Assembly: GCA_001897515.1 (NCBI GenBank)
Contig: MKTA01000018.1
Location: 1-64,000 of the forward strand
DNA: 64,000 bases
From: Bacteroidetes bacterium 41-46
GTDB lineage: Bacteria; Bacteroidota; Bacteroidia; Bacteroidales; UBA932
Direction of reading: 5' to 3'
A program made the translations under genes and the position numbers. Shown here one piece after another: positions 43,048 to 51,104 of this stretch. Below the pieces are notes generated by a model. The model saw only the letters and a list, made by a program, of their open reading frames with translations, did not search any database and was not told where the DNA came from. Position 1 is the stretch's first letter. Each line of letters opens with the position of its first letter.

Positions 43048-43824
43048 CTACTGCAAGTTAAATAATTTTCTTCCATTTGATGTTGTGACAGCTGCGATAT
43101 CTTCAACCGGAATATTAAAAATTTCGGACAGCTTACCGGCAATATGCACAATATATGAAGGTTCATTTTTTTTTCCTCTGAAGGGTACTGGTGTAAGCCA
43201 GGGGGAGTCTGTTTCGAGCACAATATTATCCAGTCCTATCTCTTTTACGGATTCAGCTATGTGAGCCTTTTTATATGTAACTACACCTCCAATTCCAACT
43301 TTGAAATCTCCATATCCTCTCAATCTTTGAAAAATCTCCGTACTCCCGGAGAATGCATGAAATACACCTCTCATCTCTATTGATTTACAACTTTTAAGCA
43401 CAGAAAAGATCTCCTCGTAAGAGTCTCTTGAGTGGATTATTACCGGCAGGTTTAGTGACGAAGCAAGTTTAAGCTGCTCTCTGAATACGGTTGCCTGCTC
43501 AGCCATATACTCTTTTGACCAGTAGCCGTCCATACCAATCTCTCCAATTGCTATATATCTCCTCCTTGAGCATTCTTCAAAAACGAACTCAAGCTCGCTC
43601 TCCCAGTCATCTTTAACTGAAGTGGGGTGGAGGCCTGCTGCTGCGAATGCGTATCCCTTAAAGGTCTCTTCGCATTTAAGCAGAGAGTTGTGAGAGCTTT
43701 TGTCTATTGCAGGCAAAATGCAAGAGGTGACTCCTGAGTCAACAGACCTTCTTACAGCCTCCTCTCTGTCCGAATCAAAGGCCTCGTCATATAAATGGGA
43801 ATGGGTGTCTATGAATTCAATCAT
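43048..43824 (-). CDS. TatD family metal-dependent DNase/hydrolase
   Basis: 258 residues from MIEFIDTHSHLYD. HSHL, GEIGMDGYW, VIIHSRDSYEE, GVFHAFSGS, and ETDSPWLTP are the metal-binding and catalytic motifs. Family members are 3'-5' exonucleases in DNA repair. A longer frame to 43884 overlaps dprA and is rejected; the ATG at 43824 starts with the conserved residues. It follows dprA by 10 bp. Confidence 0.92.
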   Translation of the reverse strand: MIEFIDTHSHLYDEAFDSDREEAVRRSVDSGVTSCILPAIDKSSHNSLLKCEETFKGYAFAAAGLHPTSVKDDWESELEFVFEECSRRRYIAIGEIGMDGYWSKEYMAEQATVFREQLKLASSLNLPVIIHSRDSYEEIFSVLKSCKSIEMRGVFHAFSGSTEIFQRLRGYGDFKVGIGGVVTYKKAHIAESVKEIGLDNIVLETDSPWLTPVPFRGKKNEPSYIVHIAGKLSEIFNIPVEDIAAVTTSNGRKLFNLQ

Positions 43825-43834
43825 CTTTGGTACA

Positions 43835-44947
43835 TTACTTTGCAATATATCTGTTGCCGGCAGTCCTGGTAATCCAACCCTCAACTTCTAGCTCAAGCAG
43901 TGAGGAGGCTAAGTCCTTAATCGCAATGGATGTGTAAAGGTGTATCTGATCCATGCTCTGCCCCGGATTAAGCCTCAAAGCTACTAATATTTTTTCTTTC
44001 AGAGGGTCGCCCCTGAAGAATAGCTCACTGTTCTCCTCACATTGACCCTCTTCTCCTTTTTTAATCCACCCAAGTGTGGCCAGCATCTCTTCAGTGTTTG
44101 TAAATATTGTCGCTTCATTTTTGGCAATCAGATTATTGCAGCCCTCAGAGCGTATGTCAGAGACTCTCCCGGGCAGAGCATACACCTCTCTTGAGTACGA
44201 CTCTGCCAGCTCGGCCGTTGTAAGTGCTCCTCCCTTTTTTCTTGACTCAACTACAATTGTCGCTTTAGAGAGGCCGGCAATCAATCTGTTTCTCTGAATA
44301 AAATTGAGTTTGTGACTGATACTTCCCCTTGGAAATTCTGTAATCAGAGCTCCTTGTCTTGCGATCCTTCTTGCATAAGCTGTGTGGGCTTTGGGATATA
44401 TTCTGTCAAGAGGAGTTGCAAGGACTGCAATTGTTTTCAATCCAGACTCAAGTGCGCTTATGTGAGCAGTAATATCTATTCCGTAGGCAAGTCCGCTTGC
44501 TACGACAGGTGAGCTCCCGCTCTCCGCCAGCTGCTTTATTAACATCCGGCACTCCTCCTTTCCTCTGTCGGTGGGCTGACGAGTTCCCACAACAGCAATT
44601 ATTTTTTCCGAGTTAAGTTCGCAACATCCCACTGAGTAGAATACAAGAGGTGAGTCGGGGCAGCCTGCCAGCATTGCCGGAAAATCAGAATCGCCCCTCA
44701 TGTGGATTCTTATACCCTTTTCACGGCACCAGTCTGCTTCATTTCGGGCAGAATCCAGCTCTTTAGCGGAGAGAATTTCATCAGGGAAGCGACTCCCCTT
44801 ACCAAAAATCTCCTCCAACTCCCCCCTCTGCAGTTCAAAAAGCTTTTTTGCAGAGCCTAGATTCTCCACTATTTTTAAGGGTATTTCTACTCTGTACCTG
44901 AAGATGGAGCATAGTGCCATCTCAAAAATAAGCTCATCGGAATACAT
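43835..44947 (-). CDS. dprA: DNA-processing protein DprA
   Basis: 370 residues from MYSDELIFEMA. A SAM-like N-terminal domain (about 1-75), the Rossmann-like core with IIAVVGTRQPTDRGKEECRMLI, VASGLAYGIDITAHISAL and NRLIAGLSKATIVVES, and a C-terminal winged helix (about 310-370) are visible. Binds single-stranded DNA and loads RecA in transformation or recombination. The longer frame begins at TTG 44962; that codon is inside the -7 element (44960-44967), so ATG 44947 is chosen. Confidence 0.94.
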   Translation of the reverse strand: MYSDELIFEMALCSIFRYRVEIPLKIVENLGSAKKLFELQRGELEEIFGKGSRFPDEILSAKELDSARNEADWCREKGIRIHMRGDSDFPAMLAGCPDSPLVFYSVGCCELNSEKIIAVVGTRQPTDRGKEECRMLIKQLAESGSSPVVASGLAYGIDITAHISALESGLKTIAVLATPLDRIYPKAHTAYARRIARQGALITEFPRGSISHKLNFIQRNRLIAGLSKATIVVESRKKGGALTTAELAESYSREVYALPGRVSDIRSEGCNNLIAKNEATIFTNTEEMLATLGWIKKGEEGQCEENSELFFRGDPLKEKILVALRLNPGQSMDQIHLYTSIAIKDLASSLLELEVEGWITRTAGNRYIAK

Positions 44948-44987
44948 ACTTTTTTCTTTCAAAATTAGTCTGTATGTCCGATGAGCT
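44931..44987 (-). promoter_or_regulatory. Inverted repeat around the dprA promoter and start codon
   Basis: Arm 1: AGCTCATCGG (44931-44940) plus ACATAC (44944-44949), covering the dprA ATG and its first codons. Arm 2: GTATGT (44972-44977) plus CCGATGAGCT (44978-44987). That is 16 paired bases with a 3-nt bulge and a 22-nt loop. The loop contains a minus-strand TAATTTTG at 44960-44967, 12 nt before the ATG. It can act as an RNA hairpin hiding the start codon in a read-through transcript from queA, or as a DNA site around the promoter. Confidence 0.6.
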
Positions 44988-45001
44988 ATTTTTATCCCTT
45001 A

Positions 45002-45037
45002 CGGAATCGGAAAAATTTCAACCGGAATTGGAAAAAT
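45002..45037. repeat. Short direct repeat before dprA
   Basis: Two copies of about 15 bp, CGGAATCGGAAAAAT (45002-45016) and CGGAATTGGAAAAAT (45023-45037), one mismatch, period 21. It occupies nearly all of the gap between the queA stop and the inverted repeat. The period of two helical turns suits protein binding side by side. Confidence 0.5.
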
Positions 45038-46086
45038 CAGATAATCAACATTGCATCTCCGTAAGTTCCAAACCTGTATCCCTCTTTAAGCGCAACATTG
45101 TACGCCTTCATTACATTCTCATATCCTCCGAATGCAGCAACGGTCATTAGCATTGTTGACTGAGGGAGGTGGAAGTTAGATATGAGAGCGTCAGGAATCG
45201 CAAAGTTGTATGGAGGGAATATGAATTTATTTGTCCATCCGTTAAACGGTTTGATTCTGTTTTGGGTGGTTACCGATGTCTCTACTGCTCTCAGAACGGT
45301 AACACCTACCGCAAATATCTTTTTCCCTTTATCTCTGGCTCCGTTAATTTCAAGAGCGGCTGTTTCTGAAATGGCCATCTGTTCAGAATCCATTTTATGT
45401 TTGCTGAGATCTTCAACATCTACTGTCCTGAAATTTCCTAAGCCCATATGAAGTGTTATGTTTGAGGTGTTGACCCCCTTGATCTCCATCCTTTTCAGCA
45501 ACTCACGGCTAAAGTGGAGCCCTGCTGCCGGTGCTGCAACAGCACCTTCGTTCGTAGCGTAAATTGTCTGATATCTCTCAGAATCTATGCTCTCTGCTTT
45601 TGACCTGATCCATTTAGGGATGGGCATTTCGCCCATTCTGAAGAGTGTTGATTTAAACTCTTCGTGGGTTCCGTCAAAAAGGAACCTTAGTGTTCTTCCT
45701 CTTGAAGTTGTGTTGTCAATAACCTCTGCTACAAGGCTGTCATTCTCTCCAAAATAGAGTTTGTTCCCTATTCTTATCTTCCTTGCCGGATCCACAAGCA
45801 CATCCCACAGTTTCTGATCGCTGTTTAGCTCCCGGAGTAAAAATACCTCAATCTCAGCACCGGTCTTCTCCTTGTTTCCGTACAATCTGGCCGGAAAAAC
45901 CTTTGTGTTGTTGAAGACGAATACATCATCCTCCTGAGCATAGTTGAGGATATCCTTGAAGTTTACATGCTCAATCTCTCCGGTCTCTTTGTGGAGCACC
46001 AGTAATTTTGATTCGTCTCTGTATTTTGCGGGATATTTGGCGATTGCCTCTGATGGAAGGTTGTAATTGAATTGGGATAATTTCAT
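45037..46086 (-). CDS. queA: S-adenosylmethionine:tRNA ribosyltransferase-isomerase
   Basis: 349 residues from [20 protein letters not shown]. Transfers the ribosyl part of SAM to preQ1 in tRNA to form epoxyqueuosine. [12 protein letters not shown] (about 60-71), [28 protein letters not shown] and [11 protein letters not shown] are exact family motifs. The nearest upstream in-frame start (46110) lacks support. Queuosine synthesis genes for preQ1 itself are not in the window. Confidence 0.95.
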   Translation of the reverse strand: MKLSQFNYNLPSEAIAKYPAKYRDESKLLVLHKETGEIEHVNFKDILNYAQEDDVFVFNNTKVFPARLYGNKEKTGAEIEVFLLRELNSDQKLWDVLVDPARKIRIGNKLYFGENDSLVAEVIDNTTSRGRTLRFLFDGTHEEFKSTLFRMGEMPIPKWIRSKAESIDSERYQTIYATNEGAVAAPAAGLHFSRELLKRMEIKGVNTSNITLHMGLGNFRTVDVEDLSKHKMDSEQMAISETAALEINGARDKGKKIFAVGVTVLRAVETSVTTQNRIKPFNGWTNKFIFPPYNFAIPDALISNFHLPQSTMLMTVAAFGGYENVMKAYNVALKEGYRFGTYGDAMLII

Positions 46087-46161
46087 AATTGTGTATAAAA
46101 AAGTTGACAACTCTTTCTTATACGGATTAATTTAAATAATGTTTCACAATTACTGAAAAAA

Positions 46162-46914
46162 TCAAGAAATTTCAAAAAGAGACTCCGCCTCCTCCATAGT
46201 CAGAGCCTCCTCAATCCTGTAGCCTCCGGATGCTGTCCTGATTAACGATGTAAGATGAGCGCCGCTGTTTGCAGCAATACCTATATCCCTTGCAAAGGAT
46301 CTTATGTATGTTCCCTTGCTGCAGCTTATGGCAATTTTCAGGTCAGGCCTGGTAAATGAGATAACATCAAGATCATATATATTTACCCTGGAGGGTTTCA
46401 TCTCTGCCTCTTTTCCGGCCCTTGCAATGTCGTAAGCTCTCTGTCCATTGATAAGTTTTGCTGAGAAAATCGGAGGAATCTGGTCAATCTCCCCTTTGAG
46501 GTTGTCAAGTAGAGATATAATGAGCTCTTTGTCAATATGGTCATAAGGATAGGTTTCATCAATCTCCTTCTCCAAATCGTATGAGGGTGTTGTTGCCCCG
46601 AAACGGATACCTGCAATGTACTCTTTGTTTTCTGCCTGAAGAGACTCTGCTTTTCTTGTTGCTCTTCCAATACATATAAGAAGAATTCCGGTTGCAAGGG
46701 GATCTAACGTTCCTGCATGGCCCACCTTAATGTTCTTCTGCCTGAAGTGTCTCTGCAACCTGAATTTCATTTTCCTGACAGCATCTGCAGAGGTCCATTT
46801 TAATGGCTTGTCAAGAACCAATACCAGCCCCGCGGGATAATCCTCAATGTTCCGGGAAATAGTATCTGACAAGTTTTTTTTATTGATTAATTGAAATGTC
46901 TCTTTTTGAATCAT
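46162..46914 (-). CDS. truB: tRNA pseudouridine(55) synthase
   Basis: 250 residues from MIQKETF. VLVLDKPLKWTSADAVRKM, KVGHAGTLDPLATGILLICIGRATR with the catalytic Asp, FSAKLINGQRAYDIARAG and CSKGTYIRSFARDIG identify TruB. Makes pseudouridine 55 in the T loop of tRNAs. The ATG overlaps the stop of rpiB by four bases, so they are translationally coupled. There is no C-terminal PUA domain visible, a common short form. Confidence 0.94.
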   Translation of the reverse strand: MIQKETFQLINKKNLSDTISRNIEDYPAGLVLVLDKPLKWTSADAVRKMKFRLQRHFRQKNIKVGHAGTLDPLATGILLICIGRATRKAESLQAENKEYIAGIRFGATTPSYDLEKEIDETYPYDHIDKELIISLLDNLKGEIDQIPPIFSAKLINGQRAYDIARAGKEAEMKPSRVNIYDLDVISFTRPDLKIAISCSKGTYIRSFARDIGIAANSGAHLTSLIRTASGGYRIEEALTMEEAESLFEIS

Positions 46915-47342
46915 TTGCAAGGTATTTTATTCACCCTGACCTCATGTCTTCCCCCCTCAAATGAGGCGTCAAGGAATGATTTCAGAATATTGACACCCTC
47001 AGTCTGAGAGATAAATCTGGCTGGAAGAGAGAGTATGTTTGCATTGTTATGATTTCTGGCCAGTTTGGCCAACTCCTCATTCCAGCAAAGAGCAGCCCTG
47101 ATTCCCTGATGTTTATTTACGGTAATACTAATTCCGTTTCCTGATCCGCATATAGCAACACCCAACTCAACCTCTCCGCTCTCTACTGCACTTGCCAGGG
47201 GATGTGCAACATCCGGATAATCCATGCTGTCAGGGGAGTTTGTGCCAAAATCCTCGTATTGGTGTCCCAACGCAAAAAGTTCACTCTTAAGCCTCTCTTT
47301 CAGCTCAAAGCCCGCATGGTCAGATGCAATTCCTATTTTCAT
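46911..47342 (-). CDS. rpiB: Ribose-5-phosphate isomerase B
   Basis: 143 residues from MKIGIASDHAGFELKE. Interconverts ribose 5-phosphate and ribulose 5-phosphate. ASDHAG, YPDVAHPLASAV, and GVAICGSGNGISITVNKHQGIRAALCWNEELAKLARNHNNANILSLPARF include the active-site Cys and His. A start three codons upstream (47351) is possible. Divergent from the DegT aminotransferase, with two facing promoters between them. Confidence 0.95.
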   Translation of the reverse strand: MKIGIASDHAGFELKERLKSELFALGHQYEDFGTNSPDSMDYPDVAHPLASAVESGEVELGVAICGSGNGISITVNKHQGIRAALCWNEELAKLARNHNNANILSLPARFISQTEGVNILKSFLDASFEGGRHEVRVNKIPCK

Positions 47343-47361
47343 AAATATCATTTTGATAAGG

Positions 47362-47369
47362 CAAAGTTA
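47362..47369 (-). promoter_or_regulatory. -7 element of the rpiB-truB unit
   Basis: Minus strand TAACTTTG, 19 nt before the rpiB ATG at 47342. Confidence 0.5.
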
Positions 47370-47383
47370 GCATTTTAAATTAT

Positions 47384-47391
47384 TACATTTG
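47384..47391 (+). promoter_or_regulatory. -7 element of the DegT-galE unit
   Basis: TACATTTG, 7 nt before the ATG at 47399. Leader of a few bases at most. Confidence 0.5.
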
Positions 47392-47398
47392 CACCATT

Positions 47399-48517
47399 AT
47401 GAAAATAGAGATGGTTGACCTTAAAGGTCAGTACATAAAGATAAAAGAGGAGATAAACATTGAGATCCGGCAGGTACTGGATGATGCGCAGTTTATTGGA
47501 GGGGCACAGGTGAAGGAGTTTTCATCTGAACTAGCCAGGTATATGACTGCAGGAAACGTTATAACATGCGCAAATGGAACAGACGCCTTGCAGATAGCAT
47601 TAATGGCACTGAATCTGGAGAGGGGAGATGAGGTTATTCTGCCTGCATTTACATATGCTGCAACAGCTGAGGTGGTTGCGCTACTTGGACTGGTCCCGGT
47701 ACTGGCAGATGTCTCGCCTGATAGCTTTAATATTGAGACCACTAATTTGCCACAGCTTATCTCAGAGAGAACAAAGGTTATAATGCCTGTTCACCTTTAC
47801 GGCCAATCCGCAGAGATGGAGAGCGTCCAGGATCTGGCAAGGCGGTATGGGCTTAAAGTGATTGAGGATAATGCTCAGTCAATTGGCGCAGATTACACCT
47901 TTTCCAACGGTAACTCAAAAAGATGCGGGACAATTGGGGATATTGGATGTACATCCTTTTTCCCCTCCAAGAATCTTGGCTGTTTTGGAGATGGAGGGGC
48001 TTTGTTTACTGAAGATGATGAGTTGGCGGAGAGGTTAAGAATGATTGCAAACCATGGACAGAGGTTAAAATACAAACATGACATTGTTGGTTGCAACTCA
48101 AGACTGGATACGATACAGGCTGCCATTCTCAGGATTAAGCTTTCATATCTGGATTCCTACATAGCTGCAAGAAGAGAGGCCTCCAGACTATACAGAGAGC
48201 TTCTCTCAGATATTGAAGAGGTTGTGCTGCCGGCTGAGTCTCAGAGGAGTACACACGTTTACCACCAGTTCACAATCAGGTGCCAAAGAAGAGATGAGCT
48301 TAAAGAGTTTCTTCATAATAAAGGAGTCCCGTCAATGGTATATTACCCTATTCCAATACACCGGCAGAGGGCCTTTAGTGATATAGCTGTGATCAGAGGT
48401 GATCTCTCTGTTGCAGAGAGGCTTTGCGAGGAGGTTCTTTCTCTTCCGATGCATACAGAACTTACTGCAGATCAGCAGGGATTTATTGCAAATAACATTA
48501 GAAAATTCTACAGATAG
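47399..48517 (+). CDS. DegT/DnrJ/EryC1/StrS family sugar aminotransferase
   Basis: 372 residues, PLP-dependent. CANGTDALQIALMAL (about 58-72), PAFTYAATAEVVALLGLVPVLADV (81-104), VIEDNAQSIGADY and the PLP lysine in SFFPSKNLGCFGDGGALFTED are the family signatures. Transfers an amino group to a keto sugar nucleotide used for glycans. It is followed after 5 bp by galE, so the pair may feed a UDP-sugar route for surface polysaccharide. Precise substrate unknown. Confidence 0.92.
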   Translation: MKIEMVDLKGQYIKIKEEINIEIRQVLDDAQFIGGAQVKEFSSELARYMTAGNVITCANGTDALQIALMALNLERGDEVILPAFTYAATAEVVALLGLVPVLADVSPDSFNIETTNLPQLISERTKVIMPVHLYGQSAEMESVQDLARRYGLKVIEDNAQSIGADYTFSNGNSKRCGTIGDIGCTSFFPSKNLGCFGDGGALFTEDDELAERLRMIANHGQRLKYKHDIVGCNSRLDTIQAAILRIKLSYLDSYIAARREASRLYRELLSDIEEVVLPAESQRSTHVYHQFTIRCQRRDELKEFLHNKGVPSMVYYPIPIHRQRAFSDIAVIRGDLSVAERLCEEVLSLPMHTELTADQQGFIANNIRKFYR

Positions 48518-48522
48518 CAAAT

Positions 48523-49569
48523 ATGAGTAAAGGGAAAATTTTAGTCACCGGAGGCGCTGGATATATTGGAGCACACACAGTAGTGGAGCTGGACGCTGCC
48601 GGATACGATGTTGTAATAGCTGATAATTTTTCAAACTCTACCCCTGATGTTCTTGATGGCATTGAGCGCATTACTGGAAAGAGGCACAGCTTTATGGAGG
48701 TAGATTGCTCTGTAAGGGAAGAGATGAGGAGGCTGTTTGAAACACACCCAGATATTGATGCCGCTATTCATTTTGCTGCATTTAAGGCTGTCGGGGAGAG
48801 TGTAGAAAAGCCTCTTGACTATTACAGAAATAATATTGACTCTCTGCTCTTCCTTCTTGAAGAGCTTACACGGAACAGCAGGGCAGGTGGAGTTGTCTTC
48901 TCCTCCTCCTGTACGGTATATGGGCAGCCCTCAAAGAGTCACCTCCCGGTAAGCGAGTCAGCCCCTCTCCAGCCGGCAATGTCTCCCTACGGAAGGACCA
49001 AACAGATTTGCGAAGATATTTTATCTGATACGGTCAATGCTGCAAATGGAAGATTAAAGTCAATAGCATTAAGATACTTCAATCCAATAGGTGCTCACCC
49101 CTCGGCATTAATAGGAGAGCTTCCCAGAGGCGTTCCTCAGAATCTGCTGCCTTTCGTAACACAGACAGCAATAGGAATAAGGCGTGAGCTAAGTATTTTT
49201 GGGAATGACTACAATACACCGGACGGTACATGTATAAGAGATTATATATATGTATGCGACCTTGCAAAGGCCCATGTCAGGGCTGTTGAAAGAGTGCTGA
49301 AGCTTAATGGAGTGGGGGAGAGTCTTGAGTATTTCAATCTTGGAACAGGGAGAGGACTCTCGGTTCTTGAAGTTGTTAACGGATTCATGGAGGCAACAGG
49401 TATCAATGTGCCATACAAGATTGCAGAAAGAAGGGCTGGAGATATTGAGCAGGTATGGGCAGATCCATCAAAAGCAAACGAAGTGCTCGGCTGGGTGGCC
49501 GACACTCCGCTTGAGATTGTTTTTAAAAGTGCATGGGAATGGGAGAGAAAAATCAGGCAAAAGATCTGA
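48523..49569 (+). CDS. galE: UDP-glucose 4-epimerase
   Basis: 348 residues, extended short-chain dehydrogenase. VTGGAGYIGAHTVVEL (residues 6-21) binds NAD; SSSCTVYG and SPYGRTKQICEDIL carry the Ser-Tyr-Lys triad; IRDYIYVCDLAKAHVRA is typical of GalE. Interconverts UDP-glucose and UDP-galactose. Its 3' end overlaps that of the convergent gltX by 17 bp. Confidence 0.92.
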   Translation: MSKGKILVTGGAGYIGAHTVVELDAAGYDVVIADNFSNSTPDVLDGIERITGKRHSFMEVDCSVREEMRRLFETHPDIDAAIHFAAFKAVGESVEKPLDYYRNNIDSLLFLLEELTRNSRAGGVVFSSSCTVYGQPSKSHLPVSESAPLQPAMSPYGRTKQICEDILSDTVNAANGRLKSIALRYFNPIGAHPSALIGELPRGVPQNLLPFVTQTAIGIRRELSIFGNDYNTPDGTCIRDYIYVCDLAKAHVRAVERVLKLNGVGESLEYFNLGTGRGLSVLEVVNGFMEATGINVPYKIAERRAGDIEQVWADPSKANEVLGWVADTPLEIVFKSAWEWERKIRQKI

Positions 49570-51103
49570 TTATTCTTTCAATCCGGGCGCATGTTTCATC
49601 TTTGCCCAGCAGGGCAATGATGTCAGCTACTCCAGGACCCTTTGATGCCCCGACAAGAGCCAGCCTGAGTGTATTCATTACAGATCCCATCTGCCACCCC
49701 CTCTCTTTGATGACTGCAGGTAATATACGCTCTATCTCATCACGGCTGAAATCCTCTGTTGAACTCAAAATTGAAGAGAGTTCGCCGAGTATTGCAGGTG
49801 TCTCCTCTTTCCAGAACTTGGATTTTACTGCCATATCATACTCAGATGGAGCAATAAAGAAATATCCCCCCAGATCCCAGAAGTCGCTGATAAAAGCAGC
49901 TCTCTCCTTAAGAAGCGAGACAATTTTTTCTGTATAGCCGATATCGGAAGATATACCCATTTTGGCAAGATACCTCTCAAATCCGACGGCCAGGAGTTTG
50001 TCGTCATGCATTCGCAGATACTCCTGATTATACCATTTAGCCTTGTCTGGATTGAATTTTGCTCCGGACTTCACAACTCTGTCCAGTGAGAATGCATTAA
50101 CCAATTCCTCAAGAGAAAAGATCTCTTGTTCTGTGCCGGGGTTCCACCCGAGAAATGCGAGCAGATTGACAAAAGCTTCAGGAAAATATCCATCCTCCCT
50201 GTATCCCCTTGAAACCTCTCCCTCTGAATTTTTCCACTCCAGTGGAAATACAGGAAATCCAAGCCTGTCACCATCCCTTTTACTCAGTTTACCCTTTCCG
50301 TCTGGCTTTAGAAGCAGAGAGAGATGGGCAAACCTTGGCTGTTCTTTATCCCAGCCTAAAGCCTCATACAGCAGATAGTGCAGCGGCAGTGATGGTAACC
50401 ACTCCTCTCCCCGTATTACATCTGTAATCTCCATCAAGTGGTCATCTACAATATTTGCCAGGTGGTATGTCGGGAGTTCGTCAGCCGCCTTCCACAGGAC
50501 CTTGTCGTCAAGAGTATTTGTGTTGACCTCAATCTCTCCTCTTATCATGTCGGACATTTTTACCACTCTATCTTCCGGAACTTTAAATCTGATAACCCAG
50601 TGGTTATTCTCTCTCAGCCTTCTCTCTGTCTCCTCCCCGGATAAATATAGAGAGGTAGCAAGTGAGTGCCTGACTTTAAAGTTATAAGTGAATGTCTCGC
50701 CTCTTGATTCGTACTCTTTGCGTAATGCATCCAGCTCTTCAGAGGTGTCAAATGCGTAATATGCATTGCCATCTTTTACAAGCTTCTCGGCATACTCTCT
50801 GTAAAGATGTCTTCTCTGAGATTGCCTGTAAGGAGCATGCGGATGTTTAGCAGAGGCCTCTTCTGCTATTTTGCCCCCCTCAACACCCTCGTCAGGGGAG
50901 ATCCCGCACCATGCAAGGGCTTCAATAATGTACTCTTCTGCCCCCGGAACAAATCTTTGAGAATCTGTGTCCTCAATTCTTAATATAAAATCTCCGCCTC
51001 TCTGTTTTGCATAGAGATAGTTATAAAGTGCAGTCCTCACACCTCCCATATGGAGAGGTCCTGTTGGGCTTGGGGCAAAACGCACTCTTGTCTTTTCCGC
51101 CAT
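49553..51103 (-). CDS. gltX: Glutamate-tRNA ligase
   Basis: 516 residues, class I. RFAPSPTGPLHMGGVRTALYNYL (HIGH-equivalent HMGG) and GKLSKRDGDRLGFPVFPLEW (KMSKS-equivalent KLSKR) are clear; the C-terminal anticodon-binding domain is present. It begins one base after ftsZ ends and so probably ends the dcw transcript, an attachment I do not know to be general. Confidence 0.96.
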   Translation of the reverse strand: MAEKTRVRFAPSPTGPLHMGGVRTALYNYLYAKQRGGDFILRIEDTDSQRFVPGAEEYIIEALAWCGISPDEGVEGGKIAEEASAKHPHAPYRQSQRRHLYREYAEKLVKDGNAYYAFDTSEELDALRKEYESRGETFTYNFKVRHSLATSLYLSGEETERRLRENNHWVIRFKVPEDRVVKMSDMIRGEIEVNTNTLDDKVLWKAADELPTYHLANIVDDHLMEITDVIRGEEWLPSLPLHYLLYEALGWDKEQPRFAHLSLLLKPDGKGKLSKRDGDRLGFPVFPLEWKNSEGEVSRGYREDGYFPEAFVNLLAFLGWNPGTEQEIFSLEELVNAFSLDRVVKSGAKFNPDKAKWYNQEYLRMHDDKLLAVGFERYLAKMGISSDIGYTEKIVSLLKERAAFISDFWDLGGYFFIAPSEYDMAVKSKFWKEETPAILGELSSILSSTEDFSRDEIERILPAVIKERGWQMGSVMNTLRLALVGASKGPGVADIIALLGKDETCARIERIIRSFA

Positions 51104-51104
51104 T

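Noticed and set aside
46087-46150. Inverted repeat AATTGTG / CACAATT upstream of queA
   Set aside because: Arms of 7 bp nearly 50 nt apart in AT-rich DNA; easily due to chance.
42003-47342. preQ1 riboswitch near queA
   Set aside because: I looked at the gap upstream of queA (46087-46161) and found no fold or pseudoknot-like pattern that I could support.
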